Both the position numbers and the translations under genes were made by a program. From an uncultured Thalassotalea sp. (lineage in GTDB: Bacteria > Pseudomonadota > Gammaproteobacteria > Enterobacterales > Alteromonadaceae), in contig CANMZP010000002.1 in assembly GCA_947502355.1 (NCBI GenBank), positions 62,001-126,000 on the forward strand: 64,000 nt of DNA, in the 5' to 3' direction. This document shows, piece by piece, positions 18,845-26,396 of the stretch (positions are counted from its first letter, which is position 1; every line of letters starts with the position of its first letter). The notes below the pieces were generated by a model, which was not told the origin of the DNA, did not search any database, and saw only the letters and a list, made by a program, of their open reading frames with translations.

Positions 18845-19249
18845 ATGACTGATTCCAATAAACAACGCCTCCTCGATGCCGCCAAACAAGCCCACGATAA
18901 TGCTTATGCGCCGTACAGTAATTTTCACGTTGGTGCAGCCGCGTTAAGTAAAAATGGTAAAATTTTCAATGGTTGTAATATGGAAAACGCCTCGTATGGT
19001 TTAACAAATTGTGCCGAGCGCAACTGCCTTGGTACGGCTATTTGTGACGGCGAACAAGAATTTGAAACCTTAATTATTTATACCGAGCAAGAAAAAATTA
19101 CCCCACCTTGTGGTGCCTGTCGACAAGTGATTGTTGAATTTTTAGAACAAGATGCTTATGTGACGGCTTATAACCACTTAGGTGATGAGCTCAGCTGGCA
19201 AGTTAAAGACTTACTTCCGCAAGCATTTACCCCTAAAAATTTAACATAG
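18845..19249 (+). CDS. cdd: cytidine deaminase
   Basis: Zinc enzyme deaminating cytidine and deoxycytidine to uridine and deoxyuridine in pyrimidine salvage. 134 residues, the length of the short homotetrameric class. The HAE/CAE-type motif NCAERNC places Cys56 and catalytic Glu58; PPCGAC supplies Cys89 and Cys92, so three Cys bind zinc as in the tetrameric form. Start chosen at ATG 18845 because GAGGG lies just upstream; an ATG-like extension would add 14 residues without a ribosome-binding site. Followed after 24 bp by deoA, forming a nucleoside-salvage pair. Confidence 0.95.
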   Translation: MTDSNKQRLLDAAKQAHDNAYAPYSNFHVGAAALSKNGKIFNGCNMENASYGLTNCAERNCLGTAICDGEQEFETLIIYTEQEKITPPCGACRQVIVEFLEQDAYVTAYNHLGDELSWQVKDLLPQAFTPKNLT

Positions 19250-19273
19250 GGTTAATTCCCTTAGGAGATCATT

Positions 19274-20596
19274 ATGATTTTACCTCAAGAAGTCATTCGC
19301 ACTAAGCGTGATGGTGAAACCCTAACCCCTGCTCAAATTCAAGCCTTTGTTAAAGGGTTAACAGATAGCAGCTTTACCGATGCACAAGTGGGTGCTATGG
19401 CAATGGCCATCATCCTCAAAGGCATGGAAACCAAAGAAACGGTTAGTTTGACAGAGCAAATGATGCTTTCAGGCATTAAGCTGGATTGGCCAGAGCTCGA
19501 TGGTCCTATTGTGGATAAACATTCAACAGGTGGTGTTGGTGATAAAGTCAGCTTTATGCTCGCCGCTATTGTTGCCGCTAATGGTGCCTATGTACCGATG
19601 ATCTCAGGCCGTGGCTTGGGACATACGGGCGGTACGGTAGATAAACTGGAAAGTATTGCCGGTTTTGATGTCACCCCAACCATCCCAAGGTTTAAAGAAA
19701 TTGTTAAAGATGTGGGCATGTCGATTATTGCTCAAACCAGTGATTTAGCACCGGCAGATCGTCGTCTTTATTCGATTCGTGACATCACTGCGACCGTAGA
19801 CTCTGTACCATTAATTACGGCATCTATCTTATCTAAGAAGCTTGCTGCTGGCTTAGATTCATTGGTAATGGATGTAAAAGTTGGTAATGGTGCTTTAATG
19901 CCAAATGCCGCCGCTGCGCGTGAGCTTGCCCAGTCTATTGTTAACGTTGCCAATGGCGCAGGTGTTAAAACGAAAGCCTACATCACCGATATGAACCAAG
20001 TATTAGGTACAAGTGCGGGTAACGCAGTGGAAATCAAAGAAACCTTAGACTATCTAACGGGTGATAACCGTGATCCACGTTTACACAAAGTTGTGAGCAC
20101 ATTAGCTACGTCCATGTTAATGGATGCCGGAATTGCTAAAGATGAAGCAAGTGCCGAAACATTAATTGAGAAATGTTTAGCGGATGGCAGCGCGGCAGAA
20201 AAATTTGCCAAAATGATCGCCGCTATGGGCGGTCCAAATGACTTGTTTGAAAACCCATGGAAGCACATGCCAAAAGCGGCACACAGCAAAGACATTCTTG
20301 CCCCAGCAGATGGTTACCTAGGTGAAACCCTAACTCGCGAATTGGGTATGACGGTAGTGCAAATGGGTGGTGGTCGAGTAAGCAATGGTCAGGAAATTGA
20401 CCACAGTGTGGGCTTTGACAATATTCTGCCACTAGGTGCAAAAGTCTCTAAAGGGGACGTACTGGCAACCGTACATGGTAATTCGGAAGATAATGTTCAA
20501 GTAGGCGAACAAGGCTACTTGAAAAATATCACCATTACCAATAACGCGCCTGATTTAGCGCCAATTATTCATGAAGTGATAACAGAGCAACCATAG
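19274..20596 (+). CDS. deoA: thymidine phosphorylase
   Basis: Phosphorolysis of thymidine and deoxyuridine to base and deoxyribose-1-phosphate in the cytoplasm. 440 residues, normal for DeoA. Seen: DKHSTGGVGDKVS phosphate-binding motif at about 83-95, SGRGLGHTGGTVDKLE following, and the C-terminal beta domain. The ribosome-binding sequence TTAGGAGATC directly precedes the ATG. It is probably co-transcribed with cdd, so deaminated deoxycytidine can pass straight to DeoA. An intrinsic terminator follows. Confidence 0.96.
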   Translation: MILPQEVIRTKRDGETLTPAQIQAFVKGLTDSSFTDAQVGAMAMAIILKGMETKETVSLTEQMMLSGIKLDWPELDGPIVDKHSTGGVGDKVSFMLAAIVAANGAYVPMISGRGLGHTGGTVDKLESIAGFDVTPTIPRFKEIVKDVGMSIIAQTSDLAPADRRLYSIRDITATVDSVPLITASILSKKLAAGLDSLVMDVKVGNGALMPNAAAARELAQSIVNVANGAGVKTKAYITDMNQVLGTSAGNAVEIKETLDYLTGDNRDPRLHKVVSTLATSMLMDAGIAKDEASAETLIEKCLADGSAAEKFAKMIAAMGGPNDLFENPWKHMPKAAHSKDILAPADGYLGETLTRELGMTVVQMGGGRVSNGQEIDHSVGFDNILPLGAKVSKGDVLATVHGNSEDNVQVGEQGYLKNITITNNAPDLAPIIHEVITEQP

Positions 20597-20636
20597 GTTT
20601 ATCTTCTTTAAAGAGTAACCGCTAGGTAATGCACAT

Positions 20637-20672
20637 AAGGGAATGACTATTGATTTAGTTATTCCTTTTTTA
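20637..20672 (+). terminator. intrinsic terminator after deoA
   Basis: Inverted repeat AAGGGAATGACT / AGTTATTCCTT with a T-run, 40 bp after the deoA stop. Confidence 0.75.
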
Positions 20673-20680
20673 CGTCTGGC

Positions 20681-21556
20681 ATGCCGGTTTTGCTATTGCC
20701 TGTTTTGCTATTTAGTCCTATTCTTGAGCCAATCTTTTCAATCGACTATTTATATATAGGCCTTTCTATGATCAAGTTTTGGAATGGTAATAAATCTGCC
20801 GCTAGGCAATCTTATGAACGGGCACTTTTGCAACGTTGTTTGGCTATCACCGCACAAGAATATGGCGATGAAGCGCTTAGCGTTGATGACATTGACTTAC
20901 CGCTAGCGGAACAAGAAGGGGATGTGTTTAATCAAGGGACTGATATCTTAGTGACGGTCGCTGGCAACGCCAAATTTGCCGGCAAAGAAAAACTGATCAT
21001 TAAAGAAGACATCAGTAAAGGGTTGTTGGGCTATCGAGTGCTGCTGTTTAATAAAGCCTTAACACATCACTTTTCCTCAATTTCAATGATGGCTGATTTA
21101 CAACATAGAGTCATTGGTGTTCCTAATACTTGGGTCGACGCGCAACTGTTCCGGGCAAATGGTTTTATGGTGAATGAAAAAGGCTTGTTTGAAGAATTAT
21201 TTCCGCTTTTACAAAGCCATGATTTTGAATACACCGCGCTAGGGGCTAATGAGGTATTGCAGATCTGCGAGGATATGAAAGCCTCTGATTATGATGTTGT
21301 TATTGACCAAACATGCTTACTATATTATCCCTACCCAATCGTTTTTTATGTAAACCCTGCTCGTCCTGAGTTAGCCCGTCGTGTATCAAAAGGACTGGCC
21401 TTATTAAAAGCCAATGGTGGCTTTGACCAGCTATTTAATGAACATCATTTGGCCATTATTGAGCAGCTAAAACTCAGTAACCGACAAGTGTTTTCATTAA
21501 CCAACCCTGCATTACCTTCTTACTTTGCAGGCTTCAGTCCTGAATTGACGTTTTAA
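20681..21556 (+). CDS. periplasmic-binding-like protein, uncharacterised
   Basis: About 291 residues from ATG 20681, or 262 from the ATG at 20768, which has AGG upstream. The longer form adds a hydrophobic N-terminus (PVLLLPVLLFSPILEPIF) but no clear cleavage site. The body (SYERALLQRCLAITAQEYG ... LLFNKALTHHFSSI ... WVDAQLFRANGF ... DYDVVIDQTCLLYYPYP) resembles the degenerate type 2 solute-binding proteins common in Alteromonadales, which lack transporter partners. No transporter gene is adjacent. It lies just upstream, on the other strand, of the small-RNA array. Family call is moderate; ligand unknown; start uncertain. Confidence 0.55.
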   Translation: MPVLLLPVLLFSPILEPIFSIDYLYIGLSMIKFWNGNKSAARQSYERALLQRCLAITAQEYGDEALSVDDIDLPLAEQEGDVFNQGTDILVTVAGNAKFAGKEKLIIKEDISKGLLGYRVLLFNKALTHHFSSISMMADLQHRVIGVPNTWVDAQLFRANGFMVNEKGLFEELFPLLQSHDFEYTALGANEVLQICEDMKASDYDVVIDQTCLLYYPYPIVFYVNPARPELARRVSKGLALLKANGGFDQLFNEHHLAIIEQLKLSNRQVFSLTNPALPSYFAGFSPELTF

Positions 21557-21570
21557 CATATCGCAAAGGC

Positions 21571-21674
21571 GATCCCACATATCGCTGTTGCGATTGATGG
21601 GATGACGAGGTCGGCGCTTTAGACTTCTGATTTGAATTTCACATATCGCTGTCGTGATTGATGGGAAGACGAGG
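21571..21674. repeat. two tandem short palindromic repeats
   Basis: Copy at 21571-21609 (GATCCCACATATCGCTGTTG continuing to GGGATGACGAGG) and copy at 21641-21674 (CACATATCGCTGTCGTGATTG continuing to GGGAAGACGAGG). The first has outer arms GATCCCAC/TGGGATGAC able to form a hairpin. Related to 2252-2284 and 60828-60868. Confidence 0.6.
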
Positions 21675-21719
21675 CAAGGGCTTTAGACTTCGCATGTTGT
21701 AAGTAAATAAATTTCAGGC

Positions 21720-21813
21720 AAAAAAAACCGACGCCGCTAAAAGCAGAGTCGGTAAGAAGCTTATGGGGAAGCTAGAAAACAAAAGTTATTACAACAAGGA
21801 TTCCCTTAGGAAT
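21720..21813 (-). ncRNA. small RNA, array copy 1 (last in transcription order)
   Basis: Predicted ~93-nt transcript on the minus strand. Promoter at 21820-21848; predicted 5' end near 21813; intrinsic terminator with stem ACCGAC/GTCGGT and eight U at the 3' end (21720-21727). Predicted features: 5' hairpin ATTCC-TAAG-GGAAT, a U/A-rich single-stranded stretch, a second hairpin AGCTT/AAGCT exposing the loop CCCCAT, then the terminator. It contains no convincing coding frame. It differs from copies 2 and 3 by one base in the core. The organisation is that of an Hfq-type regulatory RNA; that is inference. Confidence 0.75.
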
Positions 21814-21819
21814 GACTTC

Positions 21820-21848
21820 ATATTAATCGTTTCATTTTTTAAAGTAAA
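21820..21848 (-). promoter_or_regulatory. sigma70-like promoter of sRNA copy 1
   Basis: On the minus strand: -35 TTTACT (21848-21843), 17-bp spacer, -10 TAATAT (21825-21820). Confidence 0.72.
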
Positions 21849-21976
21849 GTGCTTTTTCTAATAAAGTTACATTTTGTGGTCTTTTTTTGGTTTTTGACAG
21901 GTTTTGTTGTAATTTGGTCGTCAAAAGTGATTGGTGCTGAATTGTTAGCTTTGCAATAGATTGGTTTATTTCAGGC

Positions 21977-22070
21977 AAAAAAAACCGACGCCGCTAAAAG
22001 CAGAGTCGGTAAGAAGCTTATGGGGAAGCTAGAAAACAAAAGTTATTACAACAAGAATTCCCTTAGGAAT
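21977..22070 (-). ncRNA. small RNA, array copy 2
   Basis: Second copy, 257 bp from copy 1, with the same 5' hairpin, CCCCAT loop and terminator (U-run 21977-21984). Promoter at 22077-22105 closely resembles that of copy 1. The intervening sequences between copies are unrelated beyond the promoter region, so selection appears to have kept the transcript and its promoter. Confidence 0.75.
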
Positions 22071-22076
22071 GACTTC

Positions 22077-22105
22077 ATACTAATAGTTTCATTTTTTAAA
22101 GTAAA
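22077..22105 (-). promoter_or_regulatory. sigma70-like promoter of sRNA copy 2
   Basis: On the minus strand: -35 TTTACT (22105-22100), 17-bp spacer, -10 TAGTAT (22082-22077). Shares the spacer sequence of copy 1 except for a few bases. Confidence 0.72.
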
Positions 22106-22238
22106 GAGTTTTTTCTAATAAAATTACACTTTTTTTTGAGGTGATTGATCTTTTACTTTAATTCGCACCTATAAATGTCTATTTTATTGAAATTTATGAA
22201 ATTAAAGTTCTATATTGTAGTTTTATTTTCTTTAGGCG

Positions 22239-22332
22239 AAAAAAAACCGACGCCGCTAAAAGCAGAGTCGGTAAGAAGCTTATGGGGAAGCTAGAAAACA
22301 AAAGTTATTACAACAAGAATTCCCTTAGGAAT
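22239..22332 (-). ncRNA. small RNA, array copy 3 (nearest nagZ)
   Basis: Third copy, 262 bp from copy 2; transcript core identical to copy 2 as far as the AATTCCC segment, terminator U-run at 22239-22246. Its 5' end and promoter differ from the other two. It lies 150 bp downstream of the nagZ stop codon on the same strand but has its own promoter. Confidence 0.75.
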
Positions 22333-22338
22333 AATTTT

Positions 22339-22367
22339 ATTCTAGAGCCATCGCTCTAGAATGTAAA
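22339..22367 (-). promoter_or_regulatory. promoter of sRNA copy 3 with embedded palindrome
   Basis: On the minus strand: -35 TTTACA (22367-22362), 17-bp spacer, -10 TAGAAT (22344-22339). The spacer is filled by a perfect 9-bp inverted repeat, TTCTAGAGC-CATC-GCTCTAGAA (22340-22361), absent from copies 1 and 2. This is the expected position of a repressor operator. Confidence 0.7.
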
Positions 22368-22487
22368 GTCTTTACTCTAAAAAATGTTGCATTTTTAGAA
22401 AAAAACTTTGTTTTGCTGTTTTAATGGTGTTTTCTCGCTGTTTTTGAAAGTTTATTAATTTGTTTTGGCTAAAAAGCGCAATTTTGC

Positions 22488-24263
22488 TTAAATTGTCACC
22501 GGTAAATGGCCATTAGCTGTAAGTTTTCCGCTTAAAACTTTCGCCAAGGCGCTTAATGCCGGACTGATTAACTCGCCAGTTTCTTCATCGGTATGAATGT
22601 TATAGGCGTAAGTCGCCAGACAGGTATCGGCGACTTTACTAAATTCTTTTATTTCATAAGGGGTACGCAAACTGACAAATACCACGGCTTTGTTTTTTTG
22701 CTTTGCCTGTGTCAATAAAGCCTCAATGGTTTCAGGGCCCGCTAGCTCAGTAAGTTTTTGACTGTTCCCGGCTAAATCATCCATTCCTCCCATTTCTGCC
22801 GCACTTTGGCGCGGCGCAATATGCGCGCCTATGACGATGTCCGCCGCTTCGATTTGTGCCAAGCTGAGGGCTTTATCAAAACGCTGGGCGCTCGTGTAGG
22901 TGATGTTTAACTTGTCTAACTGTTTGTGTAAAGCTGATTCTAACGCCACACACTTTGCTGTATCTGGCATGATCAAATGGATGTTTTGTCCAGCTTTTAA
23001 TGGTAGCACCTTCTTATGTTGTGCGACCAATGTGATGCTGTCCTGTGCCAACTTTTGTTCAATCAGCCTGTTTTCGGGTAAATTTAATCGCCAAGGTGCT
23101 TGAGCAAGTTCGTGTTGTAAATCTTTGCCAAATTGCTTTTCTAATTGATAATCGGTTTTAAGCTTTTGTATGCGTAAAAAGGAAGCATGAATTTCATTAC
23201 GGTCAAGTTCACCCGACTCTACGGCTGCAACGACCGAGTTTATTAATTGATTTACGGCGTCCAAATCCTTTGGGGTACGAATTTTTATTGGCATTAGGGC
23301 AATATCAACACCGGCTTTGAAGGTATTGATAACTCCATCATGCGCTTCAAAGAAGTTACTGATACCAGCCATGTCCATTGCATCGGTTACCACCACGCCG
23401 TTATAACCTAATTCATCGCGCAGTAAATCGGTGATCATTGCACGCGACATGGTGGCGGGCTTAATCATATGAGTACCGTTTTTGGCTACAAAAGTACTGT
23501 TATCAAGTGCTGGGTATTGAATGTGCGCTGTCATGATCATGCCTGGAGCATGATGGTCGATGATTTGCTTAAATGGGGCAATGTCCATTTTCATTACCGT
23601 TTCAAGATCATGGTCAACTCTAGGTAGGCCGGTATGGCTGTCCGTTGCGGTATCGCCGTGTCCTGGGAAGTGTTTAATGGTACCCACTATCCCTTGCTGT
23701 TGAAAAGCTTCAACTTGTGCCTGTCCAAGGTTGGCCACAATCTCTGGGTCTTCACCAAAAGCCCGCACATTAATAACCGGATTTTCAGGGTTGGCATTTA
23801 CATCAATTGTCGGGGCGTGATTTACATTGAAGCCTAAGGCCTTAAGCTCTTCGCCAATAACTCGAGCACTTTGGGTTGCGTAATGCGTTCCGTGTGTTTT
23901 ATACGTTGCACCAATGGCCATGTTACCGGTAAAGGCAATGGTATTGTGGCGAGGTGAGCGAAATACTCGACCCCCTTCCTGATCAATGGAAATTAACAAG
24001 GGAGAAGCTAAACTTGATGCCGCTGCTGCCTGTTGTAACTCATGATTTAAGGTAATGGTTTGCTCATGACTTTGCAGATTATCGGCAAATAAAATAACCC
24101 CACCCAAGTTGCTTTCGCTGATCAGGTTAGCAATATCTTTAGGTAGCTTGGTCAGCGGTGTCCTTGAGTCATTGTCAACCGTGATTTGTTCGCTGTAATA
24201 GCGTAAATCAATCATGATTTTTTGCGCGATTTCAGTTTGCAGAGTTACAGATGTGTTTGTCAT
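22488..24263 (-). CDS. nagZ: GH3 beta-N-acetylglucosaminidase, NagZ family (long form)
   Basis: Cleaves terminal beta-GlcNAc, classically from GlcNAc-(anhydro)MurNAc in peptidoglycan recycling. 591 residues, like the two-domain Bacillus NagZ and much longer than the ~340-residue E. coli enzyme. Seen: ISIDQEGGRVFR at 91-102, KHFPGHG at 197-203, the Asp208-x-His210 dyad that acts as acid/base in NagZ, and nucleophile Asp294 in VVTDAMDM. No signal peptide, so probably cytoplasmic. It follows nagB on the same strand, with a hairpin between. Function as NagZ is well supported; chitooligosaccharide activity is possible. Confidence 0.9.
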   Translation of the reverse strand: MTNTSVTLQTEIAQKIMIDLRYYSEQITVDNDSRTPLTKLPKDIANLISESNLGGVILFADNLQSHEQTITLNHELQQAAAASSLASPLLISIDQEGGRVFRSPRHNTIAFTGNMAIGATYKTHGTHYATQSARVIGEELKALGFNVNHAPTIDVNANPENPVINVRAFGEDPEIVANLGQAQVEAFQQQGIVGTIKHFPGHGDTATDSHTGLPRVDHDLETVMKMDIAPFKQIIDHHAPGMIMTAHIQYPALDNSTFVAKNGTHMIKPATMSRAMITDLLRDELGYNGVVVTDAMDMAGISNFFEAHDGVINTFKAGVDIALMPIKIRTPKDLDAVNQLINSVVAAVESGELDRNEIHASFLRIQKLKTDYQLEKQFGKDLQHELAQAPWRLNLPENRLIEQKLAQDSITLVAQHKKVLPLKAGQNIHLIMPDTAKCVALESALHKQLDKLNITYTSAQRFDKALSLAQIEAADIVIGAHIAPRQSAAEMGGMDDLAGNSQKLTELAGPETIEALLTQAKQKNKAVVFVSLRTPYEIKEFSKVADTCLATYAYNIHTDEETGELISPALSALAKVLSGKLTANGHLPVTI

Positions 24264-24344
24264 AGGAGTTCCAAAGCCTAATGTCGTTTATGACCAGTAT
24301 AGAGAGAGTTTACCTACAGTTTCATTAACTGCAAAGGAAGGAAA

Positions 24345-24412
24345 AGGCATCAGGCCACAAGCTAAGAGGGATTGCGCTATGAACTAACGCGGATCACAGC
24401 CTGATGCTTTTT
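24345..24412. terminator. long inverted repeat between nagB and nagZ
   Basis: Arms GCATCAGGC (24347-24355) and GCCTGATGC (24399-24407) with T-rich sequence on both outer sides (CCTTTTCC on the minus strand). Likely a terminator or attenuator after nagB; a mRNA-processing hairpin is an alternative. Confidence 0.5.
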
Positions 24413-24448
24413 ATTTTTTAATGTCTGCATTATTACTAATGCGCAGGT

Positions 24449-25255
24449 TTAATAGTTGTGAAGTAAACCGTGCAAGTCACTAATGAGTGTGTTTTGTTGC
24501 TCAGCAAAATCAAAGTACTCTTGATTTTCTAATTCAGAAGCCGCTTCTTTATCAAGAATAATAACCACATTTTCATGCATTTGCAGCATAGAAGCTGGGC
24601 ACATGGCTGATACTGGACCGGTGATCATGTCTTTAACAGCTTGCGCTTTGTTTTTACCCGTTGCCATAAGTAATACGTAACGAGACTCCATAATAGTGGC
24701 AATACCCATGGTCATTGCCATTTTAGGTTGCTCTTCATCTGGCTTAAATAAACGTGAATTATCAATTAACGTTTGCTTCGTTAAAGTCTTAATGCGGGTA
24801 CGAGAACTCAAGCTTGAAGTCGGTTCGTTAAAACCAATATGGCCATTGGCACCAAGACCTAGAATTTGTAAATCAATGCCGTTATGGTCTTTGATTTGTT
24901 GCTCGTAAATCAAACCTTGTGCACGAGGGTTTTGATCTTTGTTGCACGTTGGCAAGTGTGTTTTGCTTTTATCAATATCAACATGATCAAACAAGTTTTC
25001 ATTCATAAAGCTGCGGTAGCTTTGTGGATTTTGTGGATCAATATTGTAGTACTCATCCAAATTAAAGCTGCTGATGTTTTTAAAGCTTAGTTGTTGCTCT
25101 TTGTGTAGCTTAACTAAGTTTTTGTATAAGTTAATTGGCGTGCTGCCGGTCGCTAAACCTAAAACAGCGTCGTTTTTTTTGTTAACTAACTCTTGTACCC
25201 AATCAGCGGCATGACTTGATACGTGTTGTTCATCATCTAAAATGATCACTTGCAT
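24449..25255 (-). CDS. nagB: glucosamine-6-phosphate deaminase
   Basis: Converts glucosamine-6-phosphate to fructose-6-phosphate and ammonia, the exit of amino-sugar catabolism into glycolysis. 268 residues, as for E. coli NagB. Seen: LATGSTP at 34-40, catalytic Asp67 in NLDEYY (E. coli Asp72), and LGLGANGHIGFNEP with the catalytic His. It heads a minus-strand nagB-nagZ pair, divergent from nothing but following the murR-type gene on the same strand. A GGAATAAATTATTCC-like palindrome lies 43 bp upstream of the ATG, suggesting control by the neighbouring RpiR protein. Confidence 0.96.
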   Translation of the reverse strand: MQVIILDDEQHVSSHAADWVQELVNKKNDAVLGLATGSTPINLYKNLVKLHKEQQLSFKNISSFNLDEYYNIDPQNPQSYRSFMNENLFDHVDIDKSKTHLPTCNKDQNPRAQGLIYEQQIKDHNGIDLQILGLGANGHIGFNEPTSSLSSRTRIKTLTKQTLIDNSRLFKPDEEQPKMAMTMGIATIMESRYVLLMATGKNKAQAVKDMITGPVSAMCPASMLQMHENVVIILDKEAASELENQEYFDFAEQQNTLISDLHGLLHNY

Positions 25256-25297
25256 TGTGTTGATCTCACCTTATCTTAATGTGTGCTTGAACACAGT

Positions 25298-25312
25298 GTA
25301 ATAAACTATTCT
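25298..25312. promoter_or_regulatory. candidate RpiR/MurR operator (weak) upstream of nagB
   Basis: GTAATAAACTATTCT matches the palindrome GGAATAAATTATTCC at 12 of 15 positions. Weak alone; supported by recurrence before six other amino-sugar transcription units. Confidence 0.4.
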
Positions 25313-25379
25313 GGTTATTGCTAGCTTTTAGCAATTATTATTCTGTGTTTTTTACTGTCGGTTTTTATTTAACCAAAAA

Positions 25380-26225
25380 CTATAAGTTTTTGATGGTTTC
25401 CATTATCGCATTTATCTTTTCAAGGTATTGGCGTTTCTCTGGTGATGTTTGTGTTAGCGCAATAAAAATCATATCAATGACATATTGCTGTGACGTTCTC
25501 GCCAAAATTGAAGAAAGACGGATTGAGTCTTTCTCGGCCACCGAGTACAAGTTTACGTCTGCTTGCAGTGATACCGGATTTTCAGCAAATTGGGTTAGCG
25601 ATATGATTTTGCAGCCATTGCCCGTTGCCTGATTACAAATCTCTTTTAGCTCTCGGGTGGTACCCGACTCACTGATCACGAAAATCACATCATCTTCACC
25701 GTAGCTGGCAATACTGGCCAGTTGGGCGTGAATATCGAGCTCCGAAATAGAGGCTTTACCAATTTTTTGTAATTTATAGCTAAAATCTTTCCCTACTAAT
25801 GCAGAACCACCCAAACCACAGATTAATATACGATTTGCCTGATCTAATAAGGCCATTGCCTGAGCAATTGAATTGGCTTCATTAATGTTTTTTGTTTCGT
25901 TAAGTACCGAAATTTTATTTTGATGAAGTTTTTCACCCAATTGATCAATATCATCATTGAGGGTGATTTTGTCATCAGGGTGTGTATTGAAGTCATCGTT
26001 GTTTAGGGCATCAATTACCGCAAGTTTAAACGCAGGATAACCTTTGTAACCCAATTTCTGGGTAAACTTAACGACACTAGATTGACTAACCTTTGCTTCA
26101 TTTGCTAGGCGCTGTGATGAGAAATCTCTAATAACTTCTGGACTGTCTAATATATGAGAGGCCAGTTTTTGTTCATTTAAAGATAAAGTATCAAACAGCG
26201 CTTTTATTTTTACGAATGCGGGCAT
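25380..26225 (-). CDS. RpiR-family regulator (MurR-type)
   Basis: Transcription factor of 281 residues with an N-terminal HTH of the RpiR type (about 21-70; SQRLANEAKVSQSSVVKFTQ) and a C-terminal SIS sugar-phosphate-binding domain (about 115-250; RILICGLGGSALVGKDF and VIFVISESGTTRELKEIC). MurR proteins of this family sense MurNAc-6-phosphate and repress murQ operons. Placed between nagB and anmK, divergent from anmK, it is the only RpiR protein in the window, so MurNAc-6-phosphate or GlcNAc-6-phosphate sensing is likely. Effector is inferred. Confidence 0.88.
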   Translation of the reverse strand: MPAFVKIKALFDTLSLNEQKLASHILDSPEVIRDFSSQRLANEAKVSQSSVVKFTQKLGYKGYPAFKLAVIDALNNDDFNTHPDDKITLNDDIDQLGEKLHQNKISVLNETKNINEANSIAQAMALLDQANRILICGLGGSALVGKDFSYKLQKIGKASISELDIHAQLASIASYGEDDVIFVISESGTTRELKEICNQATGNGCKIISLTQFAENPVSLQADVNLYSVAEKDSIRLSSILARTSQQYVIDMIFIALTQTSPEKRQYLEKINAIMETIKNL

Positions 26226-26280
26226 AAGCGACCACCGATTTAAAAATTATTACAATTATTCTGAAATAGTGCTTTATTTT

Positions 26281-26295
26281 GTGATAAATTATTTC
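26281..26295. promoter_or_regulatory. candidate RpiR/MurR operator in the regulator/anmK divergent region
   Basis: GTGATAAATTATTTC matches GGAATAAATTATTCC at 12 of 15 positions, in the 171-bp region between the divergent regulator and anmK genes. Its location would allow autoregulation and control of anmK. Confidence 0.45.
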
Positions 26296-26396
26296 TTGTG
26301 TGATTGAGAGTATAAAGAAACCCTAATCGTTGCAAGCATTTCCAATTGATTCATATCAACTAAATGCAGTAACGCATTGCATCAGGTAGAAAAACT

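Noticed and set aside
21711-22345. Triplicated sequence as a CRISPR array
   Set aside because: Repeats are about 93 bp, only three, spaced by about 165 bp of AT-rich sequence, each with promoter and terminator; no cas genes. It fits repeated RNA genes instead.
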